Assembly (NCBI GenBank): GCA_016235045.1
Contig: JACRME010000008.1
Span: 496,001 to 560,000 of the forward strand
Direction: 5' to 3'
Length of the DNA: 64,000 bases
Origin: Nitrosomonadales bacterium
Lineage (GTDB): Bacteria; Pseudomonadota; Gammaproteobacteria; Burkholderiales; Gallionellaceae
Numbering within the stretch: the stretch's first letter is position 1; each line of letters opens with the position of its first letter. The translations under genes were made by a program, and so were the position numbers. Positions 1 through 9,405 of the stretch are shown here, piece by piece. Below the pieces are notes generated by a model. It was not told the origin of the DNA, searched no databases, and worked only from the letters and a program-made list of their open reading frames with translations.

Positions 1-211
1 GGAGTTTTTCCAGATCGGAGATCGCGCGCCCGCTGACCAGCGCCAGCGCCCCGCCGCATTCGCGATACAGTCGTGCAATCAGATCCAACAGCGACGCATC
101 GACCGTCACGGAATCCGGCGTGTCCGCGATATCGATCAAGGTGCCATCGACATCGAGGAAATACGCCCAGTCGAGTTGCGCCAGCGGCGGCGGGAAAGCG
201 TTCACGCTCAT
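1..211 (-). CDS. otsB: Trehalose-6-phosphate phosphatase, 5' part (cut by window edge)
   Basis: This would remove the phosphate from trehalose-6-phosphate, the second step of trehalose synthesis in the cytoplasm. Only the first ~70 residues are in the window. They begin [18 protein letters not shown] and contain the HAD-family nucleophile motif DVDGTL (residues ~20-25), followed by a VSGR segment typical of OtsB motif I and its surroundings. The ATG at 211 overlaps the otsA stop as ATGA, so the two enzymes are translationally coupled. The rest of the gene lies beyond position 1. Family assignment rests on the DxDGTL motif plus the position directly after otsA. Confidence 0.88.
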   Translation of the reverse strand, partial: MSVNAFPPPLAQLDWAYFLDVDGTLIDIADTPDSVTVDASLLDLIARLYRECGGALALVSGRAISDLEKL

Positions 212-2439
212 CTCTCCTCCCTGCCGTTCCGCTCGCCCAATTTGCTGCGGCGGCGCATCGAGGCCGCGTGCAGCAGCATGCGTCCGGCCCAGCGGAACAC
301 ATTGAACTCGGCCACCAGTCCGCGCATCAGGCGCATGCGGTCGCGCTGCTCTTCCGCAGGCATGGTCAGCGCCACATGCAGCGCCGCGGCGCATTGATCG
401 GCATCGTAGGGATTGACGATCAGCGCCTCGGGCAATTCCCGCGCCGCCCCGGTGAACTGCGATAGGATGAGCACACCGCGATCGTCGTCGCGCGCCGCGA
501 CGAATTCCTTGGCCACCAGGTTCATGCCGTCGTGCAGGCTGCTGACGAAGCACAGGTCGGCGGCGCGGAAATACTCGTACACCTCGCGCGGCTCGTGATG
601 CTCGACCTTGAGCACGATGGGCGGCGGCCCGCGACGCTCGAACCGCTCGTTGATGCGTGCGGCCAATTCGCGCACCTGCGCCTCGTGATGCTGGTATTCG
701 CCGATGCCGGTGCGCGTCGGCGCGGCGACCTGGACGAAGGTGAAACTGCCGACCCATTCGGGGTGCAATTCCAGCAGGCGCTCGATGGCGCGGAAGCGTT
801 CCATGATGCCCTTGGTGTAATCGAGGCGGTCGATGCCGACACCCAGCTTGTGTTCGGGCGGGAGTTCGTTCAGTTGCCGGATGTCGTTGCGGCAATCGGC
901 AATGGGCTTGCTCACCATCTCCGGCGCGGGCGGCCATTCGATCGAGATCGGATAGCGGCGCACGGCAGTGAGCTTGCCGCCGAAGGAAACGGTAAAGGAC
1001 TCGCGGTCGACCCGCGCCTCGATGAAGCGGTCCACCGTATCGACGAAATTGTTGCAGTGGAACTGGGTATGGAAGCCGAGGATGCTGCTGCCCAGCATGC
1101 CCGCCAATACTTCGTCGCGCCACGGACAGATGGCGAACGACTCGGGGTTGGGCCAGGGGATGTGCCAGAAGGTGATGATGGTGGCGTCCGGCAATTTCTC
1201 GCGGATCATTTTCGGCAGCAGCGCGAAGTGATAGTCCTGCACCAGCACGATGGGATTTTTCGTTTTGGATTCGCTCACCACCGCCTCGGCGAACTTCCGG
1301 TTCACCGCCACATACTGCGCCCAGTCGCTGGAGCGGAAGGTGGGCCGCACGTGGGCGATGTGGCAGAGCGGCCACATGCCTTCGTTGGAAAAACCGTAGT
1401 AATAACCCGCCTCCTCCTCCGGCGTCAGCCAGACGCGGCGGATCTGGTAGGCGGGATGATCCGGCGGTACTGCGACATGGTCATTCGCATCGACCGCCTC
1501 GCGATCCGCCGTGCCGCTGCCGTGCGCGATCCAGGTTCCCGAGCAGGCGCGCATGATCGGCTCCAGCGCGGTGACCAATCCGCTGGCCGGTTGCTGCACC
1601 TCGATGCGGTCGCCGCGGCGCTGGTGGATGTAGGGTTCGCGGTTGGACACAACGATGACATCCTCGCCGCGCAGCTCGGCGTGAAGGATGGCGCGCAGGG
1701 ACTCCGGCGACCACGTTACCTGATTCTCGTCGCGCGCTCGCACATCGGATTCCAGTTCGTTGATCAGGCGCTGCAGGTCGCGTGCGATGGGCTTGAACTC
1801 GGACTGTTTGGGTTGTGCATCCGCCCCCGGTTGCCGCAACAACCCTTCGCCGCGCAGCAACGCGCGCATGCCGGACATCCAGCCGCGCCAGGAAAGTTGC
1901 GCGATGACCACCGTGATCAGCGACACCACAGCGGCCAGTCCCATGAAGAAGTAGAAGAGATAGCGCTTGGTCTCTTCGCTGCGGCGCGTGATGAAGCTCA
2001 TGTCATGCACCAGCACCAGCCGCCCGGCGGGCGCAGCTTCGCTCTCCTGCGGCCTCACCGTCACATGCAGCGGCCCTTTTTCGGTTTGCAGCAGATGTTC
2101 GCCCGGCCCCGACCAGCTTTCCAGGTCGCGACAATGCAACTGTTTGGGCAGCGAACGACTGGCGAGCACAGTACCCGACGGCGTCGCGCAATAACCGACG
2201 CCGTAGAACCGCTCGTCCTGCGTGATGCGGTTGAAGTACTCCACCACCCTGGTCTTCTTGCCGGCCTGCAACAGTTCCTGCAGCGGCTCCTGGATGGTAT
2301 TCACGATCAGTGTCGAGCGCATGTCGAGATCCTTGACGAACCAGCGCAGGGTGAATTGATCCACCAGCGGAGCGACGGCGTAGGCGATGCCCGCAAGTAC
2401 CAGAATCAGGGGAAGCACAAAACGTAGCGAAAGTTTCAT
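208..2439 (-). CDS. otsA: Trehalose-6-phosphate synthase (GT20) with an N-terminal membrane-sensor-like region
   Basis: It joins glucose from UDP-glucose to glucose-6-phosphate to make trehalose-6-phosphate. The GT20 domain starts near residue 259 ([10 protein letters not shown]) and shows the family's [33 protein letters not shown] and NPYD segments. Unlike the usual ~470-residue soluble enzyme, this protein has 743 residues. An N-terminal hydrophobic segment (~7-25), a ~135-residue likely periplasmic part and a second membrane segment (~161-181) lead into a HAMP-like helical linker (~182-240). The layout looks like a chemoreceptor or kinase input module fused to the enzyme. The start has a strong AGGAGG five bases upstream of the ATG. 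galU upstream supplies UDP-glucose and otsB follows. Catalytic call is firm; the sensory role is inference. Confidence 0.93.
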   Translation of the reverse strand: MKLSLRFVLPLILVLAGIAYAVAPLVDQFTLRWFVKDLDMRSTLIVNTIQEPLQELLQAGKKTRVVEYFNRITQDERFYGVGYCATPSGTVLASRSLPKQLHCRDLESWSGPGEHLLQTEKGPLHVTVRPQESEAAPAGRLVLVHDMSFITRRSEETKRYLFYFFMGLAAVVSLITVVIAQLSWRGWMSGMRALLRGEGLLRQPGADAQPKQSEFKPIARDLQRLINELESDVRARDENQVTWSPESLRAILHAELRGEDVIVVSNREPYIHQRRGDRIEVQQPASGLVTALEPIMRACSGTWIAHGSGTADREAVDANDHVAVPPDHPAYQIRRVWLTPEEEAGYYYGFSNEGMWPLCHIAHVRPTFRSSDWAQYVAVNRKFAEAVVSESKTKNPIVLVQDYHFALLPKMIREKLPDATIITFWHIPWPNPESFAICPWRDEVLAGMLGSSILGFHTQFHCNNFVDTVDRFIEARVDRESFTVSFGGKLTAVRRYPISIEWPPAPEMVSKPIADCRNDIRQLNELPPEHKLGVGIDRLDYTKGIMERFRAIERLLELHPEWVGSFTFVQVAAPTRTGIGEYQHHEAQVRELAARINERFERRGPPPIVLKVEHHEPREVYEYFRAADLCFVSSLHDGMNLVAKEFVAARDDDRGVLILSQFTGAARELPEALIVNPYDADQCAAALHVALTMPAEEQRDRMRLMRGLVAEFNVFRWAGRMLLHAASMRRRSKLGERNGREER

Positions 2440-2595
2440 CGGCGCCTCCTGTTATTTGATGTGCATGTGTCCCGGTTCGGCTTTGCGATTCTGAACGACA
2501 CCGGGATCGAATTGAACTGCGCGTTGGATACGGGCAGCGCAAGATTTACGCCCCGTTTGCCCGAGTATGCCACTGTGGCAGAGACGATTACAAGC

Positions 2596-3411
2596 TCAGC
2601 GCCGTTCGAAAAAGTAATTGGTGGCCGCCACGAAGCCTTCCACGCTGCCGCAATCGAAGCGTCGCCCTTCAAAACGATACGCAATTACCCTGCCGTCTTT
2701 CGCCTGCGTTTGCAGCGCATCGGTGAGCTGCACCTCGCCGTTCCTGCCGGGGGGTGTGTTCCTCAATATGTCGAATATGTCGGGCGTCAGGATATAGCGG
2801 CCGATGACGGCGAGATTGGACGGAGCATCCTGCGGCGCAGGCTTCTCCACCATGTGCTCGACCCGGATATGTTGCCCATCGATCTGGGCACCGCTGACGA
2901 TGCCGTATTTGCCCACCTCTTCATGGGGAACCTCTTCCACCGCGACGACGCTGCAGCGGTATTGCTCATGGACGCGCACCATCTGCGCCATCACCCCGTC
3001 AGGCTCGCCCACGCACAGATCGTCCGCCAGCACCACGCCGAAGGCCTGATCGCCGATCAGCGTCTCACCGGTCAGGATCGCATCGCCCAGCCCGCGCATG
3101 TGGTTCTGCCGCGTGTATGAAAACGTGCAGCGGTCGATCAGTTCGCGGATGGAATCCAGTTGGCCTTCCTTGCTGGTGCCGCTGATCTGGTCTTCCAGTT
3201 CATAGGTGATGTCGAAATGGTCCTCGATGGCCCGCTTGCTGCGCCCGGTCACGAAGGCGATATTGTTCATGCCCGCCGCAAGCGCTTCCTCGACGCCGTA
3301 CTGGATCAGCGGCTTGGTGAGGATGGGCAGCATCTCCTTGGGCTGCGCCTTGGTGGCGGGCAGGAAACGGGTGCCGTAGCCGGCTACCGGAAACAGACAT
3401 TTGTTCATCAT
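2596..3411 (-). CDS. galU: UTP-glucose-1-phosphate uridylyltransferase
   Basis: Makes UDP-glucose from UTP and glucose-1-phosphate, the donor used by the otsA product next door and by surface polysaccharide synthesis. The N-terminus carries the nucleotidyltransferase signature (FPVAGYGTRFLPATKAQPKE). VLADDLCVGE supplies the metal/sugar-binding aspartates, and VEKP and GRYILTPDIF are typical of bacterial GalU. About 271 residues is slightly shorter than E. coli GalU (302) and matches many proteobacterial forms. An AAGGAG sequence lies just before two consecutive ATG codons, so the start is 3411 or 3408; an upstream in-frame ATG at 3447 has no comparable site. The gap to otsA is 156 bases and to the upstream ligase gene 69 bases, consistent with one transcript. 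Confidence 0.95.
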   Translation of the reverse strand: MMNKCLFPVAGYGTRFLPATKAQPKEMLPILTKPLIQYGVEEALAAGMNNIAFVTGRSKRAIEDHFDITYELEDQISGTSKEGQLDSIRELIDRCTFSYTRQNHMRGLGDAILTGETLIGDQAFGVVLADDLCVGEPDGVMAQMVRVHEQYRCSVVAVEEVPHEEVGKYGIVSGAQIDGQHIRVEHMVEKPAPQDAPSNLAVIGRYILTPDIFDILRNTPPGRNGEVQLTDALQTQAKDGRVIAYRFEGRRFDCGSVEGFVAATNYFFERR

Positions 3412-3480
3412 CGTTTCTCCTTTCATTTGTCGGTTCGACCGGGACAAAGCGCTTCGTGCAACATGTCCGATTCCGAACCG

Positions 3481-4605
3481 TCAGCGTACAGGTTTGCGAA
3501 AGCGATCCAATGCGGCATCGACCATCCCCTCCAGACTGCCGCTGGCGGCAAATTGTCCGCGCAGAAAACTCGCGTCGCTGCCTTCGTGCAATACCGGATA
3601 CAGATCCTCAAAGGCATCCAGGCTACCCAGCGCCTCGGCATGAGGTTCAAGGCGGCGCAGCGTGGTCAGGATATCCTCGCGCAGCGACATGGACTCGTGC
3701 GACCTGGGATGCACCAGCGTGCCGTCCAGTCCGAAGCGGCATGCCTGAAAGCGGTTGTAGTTGTAGACCAGATAATCGTCTTCGGCGGGTTCCGCCTCGT
3801 TGCGCTCCAGCAGATGACGGCACAGCGCCTGCAGATAGGCGGACAGCGCCGCCGCCCGCTCCACCGTCAGCGGCGTGTCGCACACGCGCAACTCGATGGT
3901 GCCGTATTCGGGCTTGGGGCGGATATCCCAGTAGAAATCCTTCATGCTCTTGACGATGCCGGTGTCTTCCATCTTGGCGTAGTAGCCGTGCTCGAACTCG
4001 TCCCAGCGCAACAGGAACGGCGCGCGCCCGCTGAGCGGGAAGGCGAACACCGAATTCAGGCGCGCGGAATTGAACTGGGTATCGACGCCCTGAAAATACG
4101 GCGACGCGGCGGACAGGGCGATGAAGTGCGGTACATAGCGGTTCAGCGCGTGCAACAGGAACAGCGCTTCGTCCCCCGAAGTGCAGCCGATATGGATGTG
4201 CTGTCCGAACACGGTGAACTGCTTGATGAGATAACCGTAGATCGCCGACACTTCGTGGAAGCGCGGCTTGGAATATATCCTGCGCTCGGCCCAGTGCTGG
4301 AAAGGATGGGTGCCGCCGCCGCAGATGCCGATATTCAGCTTATCGCCCGCGCGCACCAGCGTGTCGCGGATGAGCTGCAACTGCGCCAGCAGTTCCGTGT
4401 AATGGGTGTGCACATCGGTATTGATCTCGATCATGCTCTCGGTCACTTCCGGCGTGACGTTGCCGGGGAATTTCTCCCGCCGCAGCAGGTGCAGCATGTC
4501 CGGGCTGGCGGCGGTGAGATCGAGGTCGCTGAGATTGACCAGTTGCAGTTCCAGCTCGACGCCGAAAGTGAGTGAAGCCGAGTTGTTGAAGGGTTCCAGC
4601 GGCAT
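3481..4605 (-). CDS. YbdK-type carboxylate-amine ligase (GCS2 family)
   Basis: A 374-residue member of the GCS2/YbdK family, which has weak glutamate-cysteine ligase activity in E. coli; the true substrate in this lineage is unknown. The sequence opens with the family's glutamate-rich SLTFGVELELQLV strand and continues with EVTESMIEINT, GGGTHPF, HIHIGC, NSARLNSVFAFPLSGR and GTIELRVCDTPLT, all expected ATP-grasp-like catalytic segments. The ATG at 4605 follows ACAGGAACTGACC, and the upstream antiporter ends only two bases before it, so the pair is co-transcribed. The linkage to trehalose genes and an antiporter hints at a stress role, but this is inference from position only. Confidence 0.88.
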   Translation of the reverse strand: MPLEPFNNSASLTFGVELELQLVNLSDLDLTAASPDMLHLLRREKFPGNVTPEVTESMIEINTDVHTHYTELLAQLQLIRDTLVRAGDKLNIGICGGGTHPFQHWAERRIYSKPRFHEVSAIYGYLIKQFTVFGQHIHIGCTSGDEALFLLHALNRYVPHFIALSAASPYFQGVDTQFNSARLNSVFAFPLSGRAPFLLRWDEFEHGYYAKMEDTGIVKSMKDFYWDIRPKPEYGTIELRVCDTPLTVERAAALSAYLQALCRHLLERNEAEPAEDDYLVYNYNRFQACRFGLDGTLVHPRSHESMSLREDILTTLRRLEPHAEALGSLDAFEDLYPVLHEGSDASFLRGQFAASGSLEGMVDAALDRFRKPVR

Positions 4606-4607
4606 GG

Positions 4608-5789
4608 TCAGTTCCTGTCCGACTCGGGGACTTCTTTGGCCCAGACCAGCGCCCAGTGCGTGACGACGGGGCCAATCACTTCCAGCAGCAGCGTCATGGC
4701 AGCCAGCGCAGTCAACTCGTCGACAAGCCCGATATCCAGATGACGCGACTGTTCCAGCAGCAGTATGACGAACGCCGACAGCGGGGTGAGCGCAACCCCG
4801 GTCAACACCCCTTTGCGCCAGGTGATGCCGCTGAGGCGGGAAAAAGCGGCAACGCTCAATGTTTTGACCGCAAAGCGGATGAAGAGAAGAACAAGGGCAA
4901 GACCGGTGCCGCTCGCCACCGCCTGCCAATGCAGCGTGCTTGCCAAGAACACGAACAACAGCACAGTCAGCAGGTTGCCCAGTGTGCCGAAGTTCTTTTC
5001 CGCCTGGCTGAGGAAGATACGGCGATGGCGGGCGATCAGCCCGAACGCCAACGTCGCCAGCACCGGCGAAAACCCGAGTGCATGGGTCAGCGCGGCCAGG
5101 ACGATCACCGCGATGGCGAAGACGACCGTCGCGTCGCGTTCGCTGTTGCCGAGCCGTGACAACAGGGCGGGAACGGCAACGCCGAACAGCCCGCCAAGGG
5201 CGGCCGAGACCATCAGGAAAACCAGACTGCTCCAGAGCGCATGCAAGATATCCCCGGTGTTATGAAACACCCACAAACCGACGACGACCTTGAAAGTAAG
5301 CACCGCCAGCACGCAATTGAAAGCGGACAAGTGCAATATGCGTTCGGTAACCTGCCCGGAACTGCGCTCTTCATTCACCACGCGCAGTATCGCGGCCGGA
5401 GAAGTCGCCATGGCAAGCGATGCCAGCAGCAGCGCCGGGATGAGCAGCACGCCAAATGCTTGCGCGACAAGCAATACGGCGATAAATGTCAGTAACGCTT
5501 CGCTCAGGCTCGCAACCCCCAGCCAGGGGTTGTTACTCAACCAGCGCAAGTTGATGCGGTAGCCCAGTTCGAACAGGATCAGACCGAAAGCGATGTTCGC
5601 CAACAGCGTGATGCTGACCGATTCCGGCAGCAGTCCGGCCTGGGAGTTCGCCAGCAGAAAACCAACCAGACCGTAGATGCTGATGCGCGGCAAGCCGGTC
5701 CAGCGATGGCCGAACTCGCCCGCGATCCAGGCGATCGCCAGCGCGAGTGGCCAGGTAAGTTCGGTGGTAATGGTCAATGAATCGAACAA
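4608..5789 (-). CDS. Cation:proton antiporter (CPA2-like), probable TTG start
   Basis: An inner-membrane exchanger with about 11-12 hydrophobic segments, recognisable as the monovalent cation:proton antiporter fold (GLPRISIYGLVGFLL, FGLILFELGYRI, ATSPAAILRVVNEE, GFSPVLATLAFGLIARH). No ATG fits: the only open extension upstream runs through a dispersed repeat (5949-6054) and is compositionally unlike the protein. I place the start at the TTG at 5789, nine bases after AAGGG, giving 393 residues beginning LFDSLTITTEL. It heads the operon with the YbdK-type ligase, galU and otsAB, fitting a role in ion or pH stress. The transported ion is unknown, and the start is the least certain part. Confidence 0.75.
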   Translation of the reverse strand: MFDSLTITTELTWPLALAIAWIAGEFGHRWTGLPRISIYGLVGFLLANSQAGLLPESVSITLLANIAFGLILFELGYRINLRWLSNNPWLGVASLSEALLTFIAVLLVAQAFGVLLIPALLLASLAMATSPAAILRVVNEERSSGQVTERILHLSAFNCVLAVLTFKVVVGLWVFHNTGDILHALWSSLVFLMVSAALGGLFGVAVPALLSRLGNSERDATVVFAIAVIVLAALTHALGFSPVLATLAFGLIARHRRIFLSQAEKNFGTLGNLLTVLLFVFLASTLHWQAVASGTGLALVLLFIRFAVKTLSVAAFSRLSGITWRKGVLTGVALTPLSAFVILLLEQSRHLDIGLVDELTALAAMTLLLEVIGPVVTHWALVWAKEVPESDRN

Positions 5790-6335
5790 TTCGACGTTCC
5801 CTTCAACAATATTGAGTTCGGCAATGAATCGCCGGGAATGTTGCAAACCAGTCAGTAAGTATCCCCCGATAAAGCCGTGGGCTTTAATTTGTGAGCCCCT
5901 CAAAGGGGCCGAAAAACCATTAACCACCACAAAGTGGCGGAACTTCAACTCCTTCCCCCATGCAGGGGGAAGGTTGGGATGGGGGTAGAAATTACGAACG
6001 TATCCGCACCTGGTTTCTACCCCCACCCTACCCCTCCCCCTGCATGGGGGAGGGAACAATGCGGCATAGCCTTTTCGTTCTTTAATGACTGCCGCAAAGG
6101 TCAAACCTTAATGAGTCCCCCGGCATAGCCGAGGGTTTACCTCACTGAATCACTGGTTGGCGAACTTGATATCGAATGCGGCGAGTTGAAAAAAACGGGG
6201 ATGATCCGAGTTGCAGTACACAACTTTTTTCATCCCCCAACTCTGCTCTCTACTGCTCCGATTCCTGCGCGGCTCTGACACCCAGGGTTTGTTTTTACTA
6301 TCTGCACGCGCGTCGTGCAAGAAATTTTTCTTCGC
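5790..6335. other. 546-base gap between the antiporter and the response regulator
   Basis: No gene is supported here. The stretch holds repeat copy A (5949-6054), a small hairpin GCCCCT-CAA-AGGGGC at 5895-5909, and another CCCCCGGC-ATA-GCCGAGGG hairpin near 6117-6134. The promoter of the antiporter-to-otsB operon should lie in its left part. Downstream of the response regulator (6135-6335) I see AT-rich runs but no clear terminator. Confidence 0.6.
5949..6054. repeat. Dispersed paired-hairpin element, copy A
   Basis: First of five copies in the window (others at 43948, 52920, 59794, 61402). Each end is a ~40-base arm built of a short palindrome (CCCCCATGCAGGGGG) followed by a G-rich tract GG(G/A)TGGGGGTAGA. 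The two arms face each other as inverted repeats around a ~25-base centre. Copy A lies between genes, upstream of the antiporter. Confidence 0.85.
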
Positions 6336-6953
6336 CTACCGGTTACGCCCGGTGAGACTCATGCGCACCAGCTCGGGCACACCGGCGACCTGCAACTTCG
6401 CCATCATGCGCGCCTTGTGCACCTCCACCGTTCTGGCGCTGATGCCCAGCAGTTCCGCGATCTCGCGATTGTGCCGCCCGATGACGACCAGCTCCATGAC
6501 TTCTTTCTCGCGCGGGGTCAGTGTCGCCAGCAGGCGCGAGAAATCACCTTGCTGCATTTCGGATTCATGCGCGGCAGCCTGACGCACAAAGGCTTCATCT
6601 ATCGCCGCATACAATCTGGCCTGCTCGACAGGTTTTTCCAGAAAATCCACCGCCTGTGAACGGAAGGCATCCCGCGCGGAGTCGACGTCGCCGTGGCCGG
6701 TCATGACGATCACCGGCATATCGCAGCCGGATTTCTGCAACTCTTTCTGCAACGCCAGACCATCCATGCCCGGCATGCGGATATCGATCAGCGCGCAGCC
6801 GCGCCAATCCGCTTTGCGCGCGGCGAGAAAACTCTCGGCATCGCCGAACATGGACACCGCATAACCGCGCAACCCCAGCAGCAACCCCAGCGCATCCCGC
6901 ACCGAGGCGTCGTCCTCGACCATGTAAACGGTATAGCCCTTAGGCTGCATCAT
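6336..6953 (-). CDS. FixJ/TodT-type response regulator
   Basis: A transcription regulator with an N-terminal receiver domain (residues ~5-120) and a C-terminal LuxR-type helix-turn-helix. The receiver shows the acidic pair EDD, the phospho-acceptor in ALIDIRMPG, MTGHGD and the switch lysine in FLEKPVE. The output domain has the LTPREKEVMELVVIG and ISARTVEVHKARMM segments. ATG codons at 6959, 6953 and 6950 compete; AGGGAG abuts the first, so 6953 with six-base spacing is best. It overlaps the 3' end of the histidine kinase gene by ~14 bases, so the two are coupled partners. Its targets are not visible; the neighbouring pentapeptide/nhaB genes are candidates. Confidence 0.92.
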   Translation of the reverse strand: MMQPKGYTVYMVEDDASVRDALGLLLGLRGYAVSMFGDAESFLAARKADWRGCALIDIRMPGMDGLALQKELQKSGCDMPVIVMTGHGDVDSARDAFRSQAVDFLEKPVEQARLYAAIDEAFVRQAAAHESEMQQGDFSRLLATLTPREKEVMELVVIGRHNREIAELLGISARTVEVHKARMMAKLQVAGVPELVRMSLTGRNR

Positions 6954-8538
6954 GATCATCTCCCTCGATTGGCAGCGTCAGCACGAACACTCCGCCATCT
7001 CCCGCTTCGGCGGCCAGATCACCACCATGCGCCTGCGCGATGGCGCGGCTGATCGCCAGCCCCAGACCCAGTCCGCTCGATTTGGACGACTGGAAAGCCT
7101 CGAACAGGCGCGAGACCTTATCAGCACTCAATCCAGGCCCGCTGTCTACGACGCGTATGCGCACCGATTCCCCATCCGTATCATCCGCAGTGATGACAAT
7201 ACGGCGCCGACCGGCAGAGCGTTCCAGCACGGCATCGAATGCATTCGCGATCAGGTTGCGCAGGATCACTTCCACCTGCAGCCTGTCCACCAGCAAGGTG
7301 CGGTCCGGCATGGTCGCGGCAACCAGTTCCACCCCCTGGCTGGCTGCCTTGTCTGCAAATTGCGCCAATACCGAGTCAACCAGTTTGGCGAGGGCGATGC
7401 GTTCGAGCCGCGTGGCGCCGGTGCGGAAGAAATCGCGCAGCCGCCTGACCACGTCCGCAGCACGGTAGGATTCGGTCACCATGCGACCGATCGTGTCGCG
7501 CAAGCGTTCCTCGTTGCCGCCCTGCTCCAGCATCTGCTGGCAGGCTGCACCGTAGGCAGACAATGCCGTGAGCGGCTGGTTGAGTTCGTGCGCCAGGGCG
7601 GCCGCCATCTCGCCTGCCGCCGCCAGCCGCAGGGTCTGGCGCAACTCGTTACTCACGCGCTGCTTCTCGTCCACCACCGCCCCGATGAACAGCCCGACAA
7701 AGGCCAGCACCGCCCCCAGCAATTGCAACTCGAACACGGTAACGGCGACCAGATTCTGCCAGTGCACCGCAACCATGATGCCCGCCTGCAGGATGAATGC
7801 GGCGATGGCCGCGCCCGGCACGCCCTGGCGCGCGGCCGCCCAGACGATGGGCAGGAACAGCAGATAGAAATACTGGAACTCCCCCTCCCCGCCCAGACCG
7901 AACGAGAGCCACAATGCGGCAACAGCCAGCACTCCGTAACCCGCCGTCTCCCAACGCGCGAACAGCTTGCTCAGACGAGCATGGCCATCCAGCAACAACC
8001 AGAAGAACGGCATGGTTACGACGATGCCAACGCAATCGCCCACCCAGAAACGCACCAGCGCCACGCCCCAGTCGCCGACGGGAATGAGGCCGGTGAAATA
8101 GAGCAGCGAGATATAGATGGTGCTGGTCACCAGGGTTCCGGCAACCACGATTCCCAACCATGACAACAGACGGCGGCGGTCATGCAGGATCACGCCTGCG
8201 GCATGACGGCGCAGTACTTCCGCCATGATGCCGTAGCCCACGGTCAGCACGCCGCTCAGCGCCAGCGTCAACGGCAGCGACGCGGGCAGGCCGCGCACCA
8301 CGACTTCGCCGATCAGGATCGCCACGAACCAGGGTATCGCCACCAGCTTGCCCGCACGGAACCAGATGACCAGGCCGAGCGCGAGCGACGGGTTCCACGG
8401 CGTGATGTTGAGCCCGTACATCGGGTGCAGGTAACTCGCCCAGTCGAGCAGGACGTAAGTGACGACAAAGGCCAGCCCGCCGAGCAGGGTTGTTGCAATT
8501 GAGCGCATCGAATTTCCGATTCCGGTTCGGGTGTCCAT
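6940..8538 (-). CDS. MASE1-domain sensor histidine kinase
   Basis: An inner-membrane kinase of 532 residues, partner of the FixJ-type regulator that follows. The N-terminal ~300 residues form eight or so membrane helices with MASE1 character (YVLLDWASYLHPM, ITPWNPSLALGL, FLPIVWAAA). After a short coiled linker come the phospho-acceptor helix (AAALAHELNQPLTALSAYG) and the ATPase domain with N (NLIANAFDAVLE), G1 (VVDSGPGLS) and G2 (SSGLGLGLAISRAI) boxes. GGAGG eight bases upstream selects the ATG at 8538 over the in-frame ATG at 8565. The HELNQP motif with this regulator type resembles FixL/DctB-class pairs. The signal sensed is unknown. Confidence 0.92.
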   Translation of the reverse strand: MDTRTGIGNSMRSIATTLLGGLAFVVTYVLLDWASYLHPMYGLNITPWNPSLALGLVIWFRAGKLVAIPWFVAILIGEVVVRGLPASLPLTLALSGVLTVGYGIMAEVLRRHAAGVILHDRRRLLSWLGIVVAGTLVTSTIYISLLYFTGLIPVGDWGVALVRFWVGDCVGIVVTMPFFWLLLDGHARLSKLFARWETAGYGVLAVAALWLSFGLGGEGEFQYFYLLFLPIVWAAARQGVPGAAIAAFILQAGIMVAVHWQNLVAVTVFELQLLGAVLAFVGLFIGAVVDEKQRVSNELRQTLRLAAAGEMAAALAHELNQPLTALSAYGAACQQMLEQGGNEERLRDTIGRMVTESYRAADVVRRLRDFFRTGATRLERIALAKLVDSVLAQFADKAASQGVELVAATMPDRTLLVDRLQVEVILRNLIANAFDAVLERSAGRRRIVITADDTDGESVRIRVVDSGPGLSADKVSRLFEAFQSSKSSGLGLGLAISRAIAQAHGGDLAAEAGDGGVFVLTLPIEGDDHDAA

Positions 8539-8718
8539 TTTCCATCTCCTCCCGGCTGCGCGCATCCGCAGCCCGCGTACGGGGAACCCTTACATGCAAC
8601 AGGTAGCGCAAAACAACCAGAACGTAAGTGATACACGTAGCGGTATTCCCGAATTTTCAGGGATGGTGAAGTCTCGTACATTACATCGCATGCCAACCAA
8701 TCCTGCACGAGGCCTGCC

Positions 8719-9369
8719 ATGAAAAATCCGCTCAGACTGATTATACGGACTCTGACCCTTGTGGCGATGTGCTTCCTCTTTCTGCTCATGTTCGAGCAGG
8801 CGTGGGCCGCTTGCGAGCCGAAGATCAACGCGCAATGCGAAGGCGCCCGGTTGAATCGTCTCGACTGGCGCAACGCCAACCTGGCGGGCGGCAACTTCCG
8901 CAACGCCAACCTGCGGCACACCAATCTGGCCGGCGCCGATCTCAAAGGTGCGGATCTGCGCGGTGCGAACCTGCAATTCGCCCGCCTGGAGCGCAGCGAC
9001 CTGACCGGCGCCAATCTGGAAGGCGCAGATCTGCGTTGGGCGAACATGGAGCGCTCGACGCTGGCACACGCCCGTTTCGTCGGCGCGCAAATGTCCAAGG
9101 CCGACCTTGAGGATGCCGATATTTCCGGCGCATTGCTGGGCGGCGCCGACTTGACCCGCGCCGACCTGATCAACACCGACCTGCAACGGGCAGACCTGCA
9201 GAAGGCCAGACTGGATGGCGCCTACCTGAACTACGCCAACCTGAAGGCAGCAAACCTGTCCGGCGCTTCCGCCCGGCGCGCGCGATTCATCGGCGTGCGG
9301 CTGAGCGGAGCAACCTGGCTTGACGGCAAGCCCTGCAAGACGCCTTCAATAGGGACATGCAATCAGTAG
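8719..9369 (+). CDS. Secreted pentapeptide-repeat protein
   Basis: A 216-residue protein with a clear signal peptide (hydrophobic core ~10-24, likely cut after AWA), so it should be periplasmic or exported. From about residue 45 to 200 it is almost wholly A(N/D)Lxx repeats (NANLAGG, GADLKGADLRGANL, TDLQRADLQKARLDGAYL), which fold as a right-handed quadrilateral beta-helix. Two Cys near each end (CEPKINAQC; CKTPSIGTC) could form disulfides that cap the helix. The function of such exported forms is unknown. It lies alone 180 bases from the divergent histidine kinase, with NhaB 36 bases downstream, so it may share a transcript with nhaB. Confidence 0.88.
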   Translation: MKNPLRLIIRTLTLVAMCFLFLLMFEQAWAACEPKINAQCEGARLNRLDWRNANLAGGNFRNANLRHTNLAGADLKGADLRGANLQFARLERSDLTGANLEGADLRWANMERSTLAHARFVGAQMSKADLEDADISGALLGGADLTRADLINTDLQRADLQKARLDGAYLNYANLKAANLSGASARRARFIGVRLSGATWLDGKPCKTPSIGTCNQ

Positions 9370-9405
9370 TTCATATTCATCGTGCATAACAATCGAGCGG
9401 AAAAA

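Noticed and set aside
532-2427. 631-codon plus-strand frame opposite otsA
   Set aside because: A shadow of the high-GC otsA gene; its His/Arg/Gln-rich translation has no family features, while otsA is certain.
5790-6104. Upstream extension of the antiporter gene to a TTG near 6104
   Set aside because: The added ~105 residues are encoded by repeat copy A and flanking hairpins, have no membrane character and no ribosome site; the TTG at 5789 is better.
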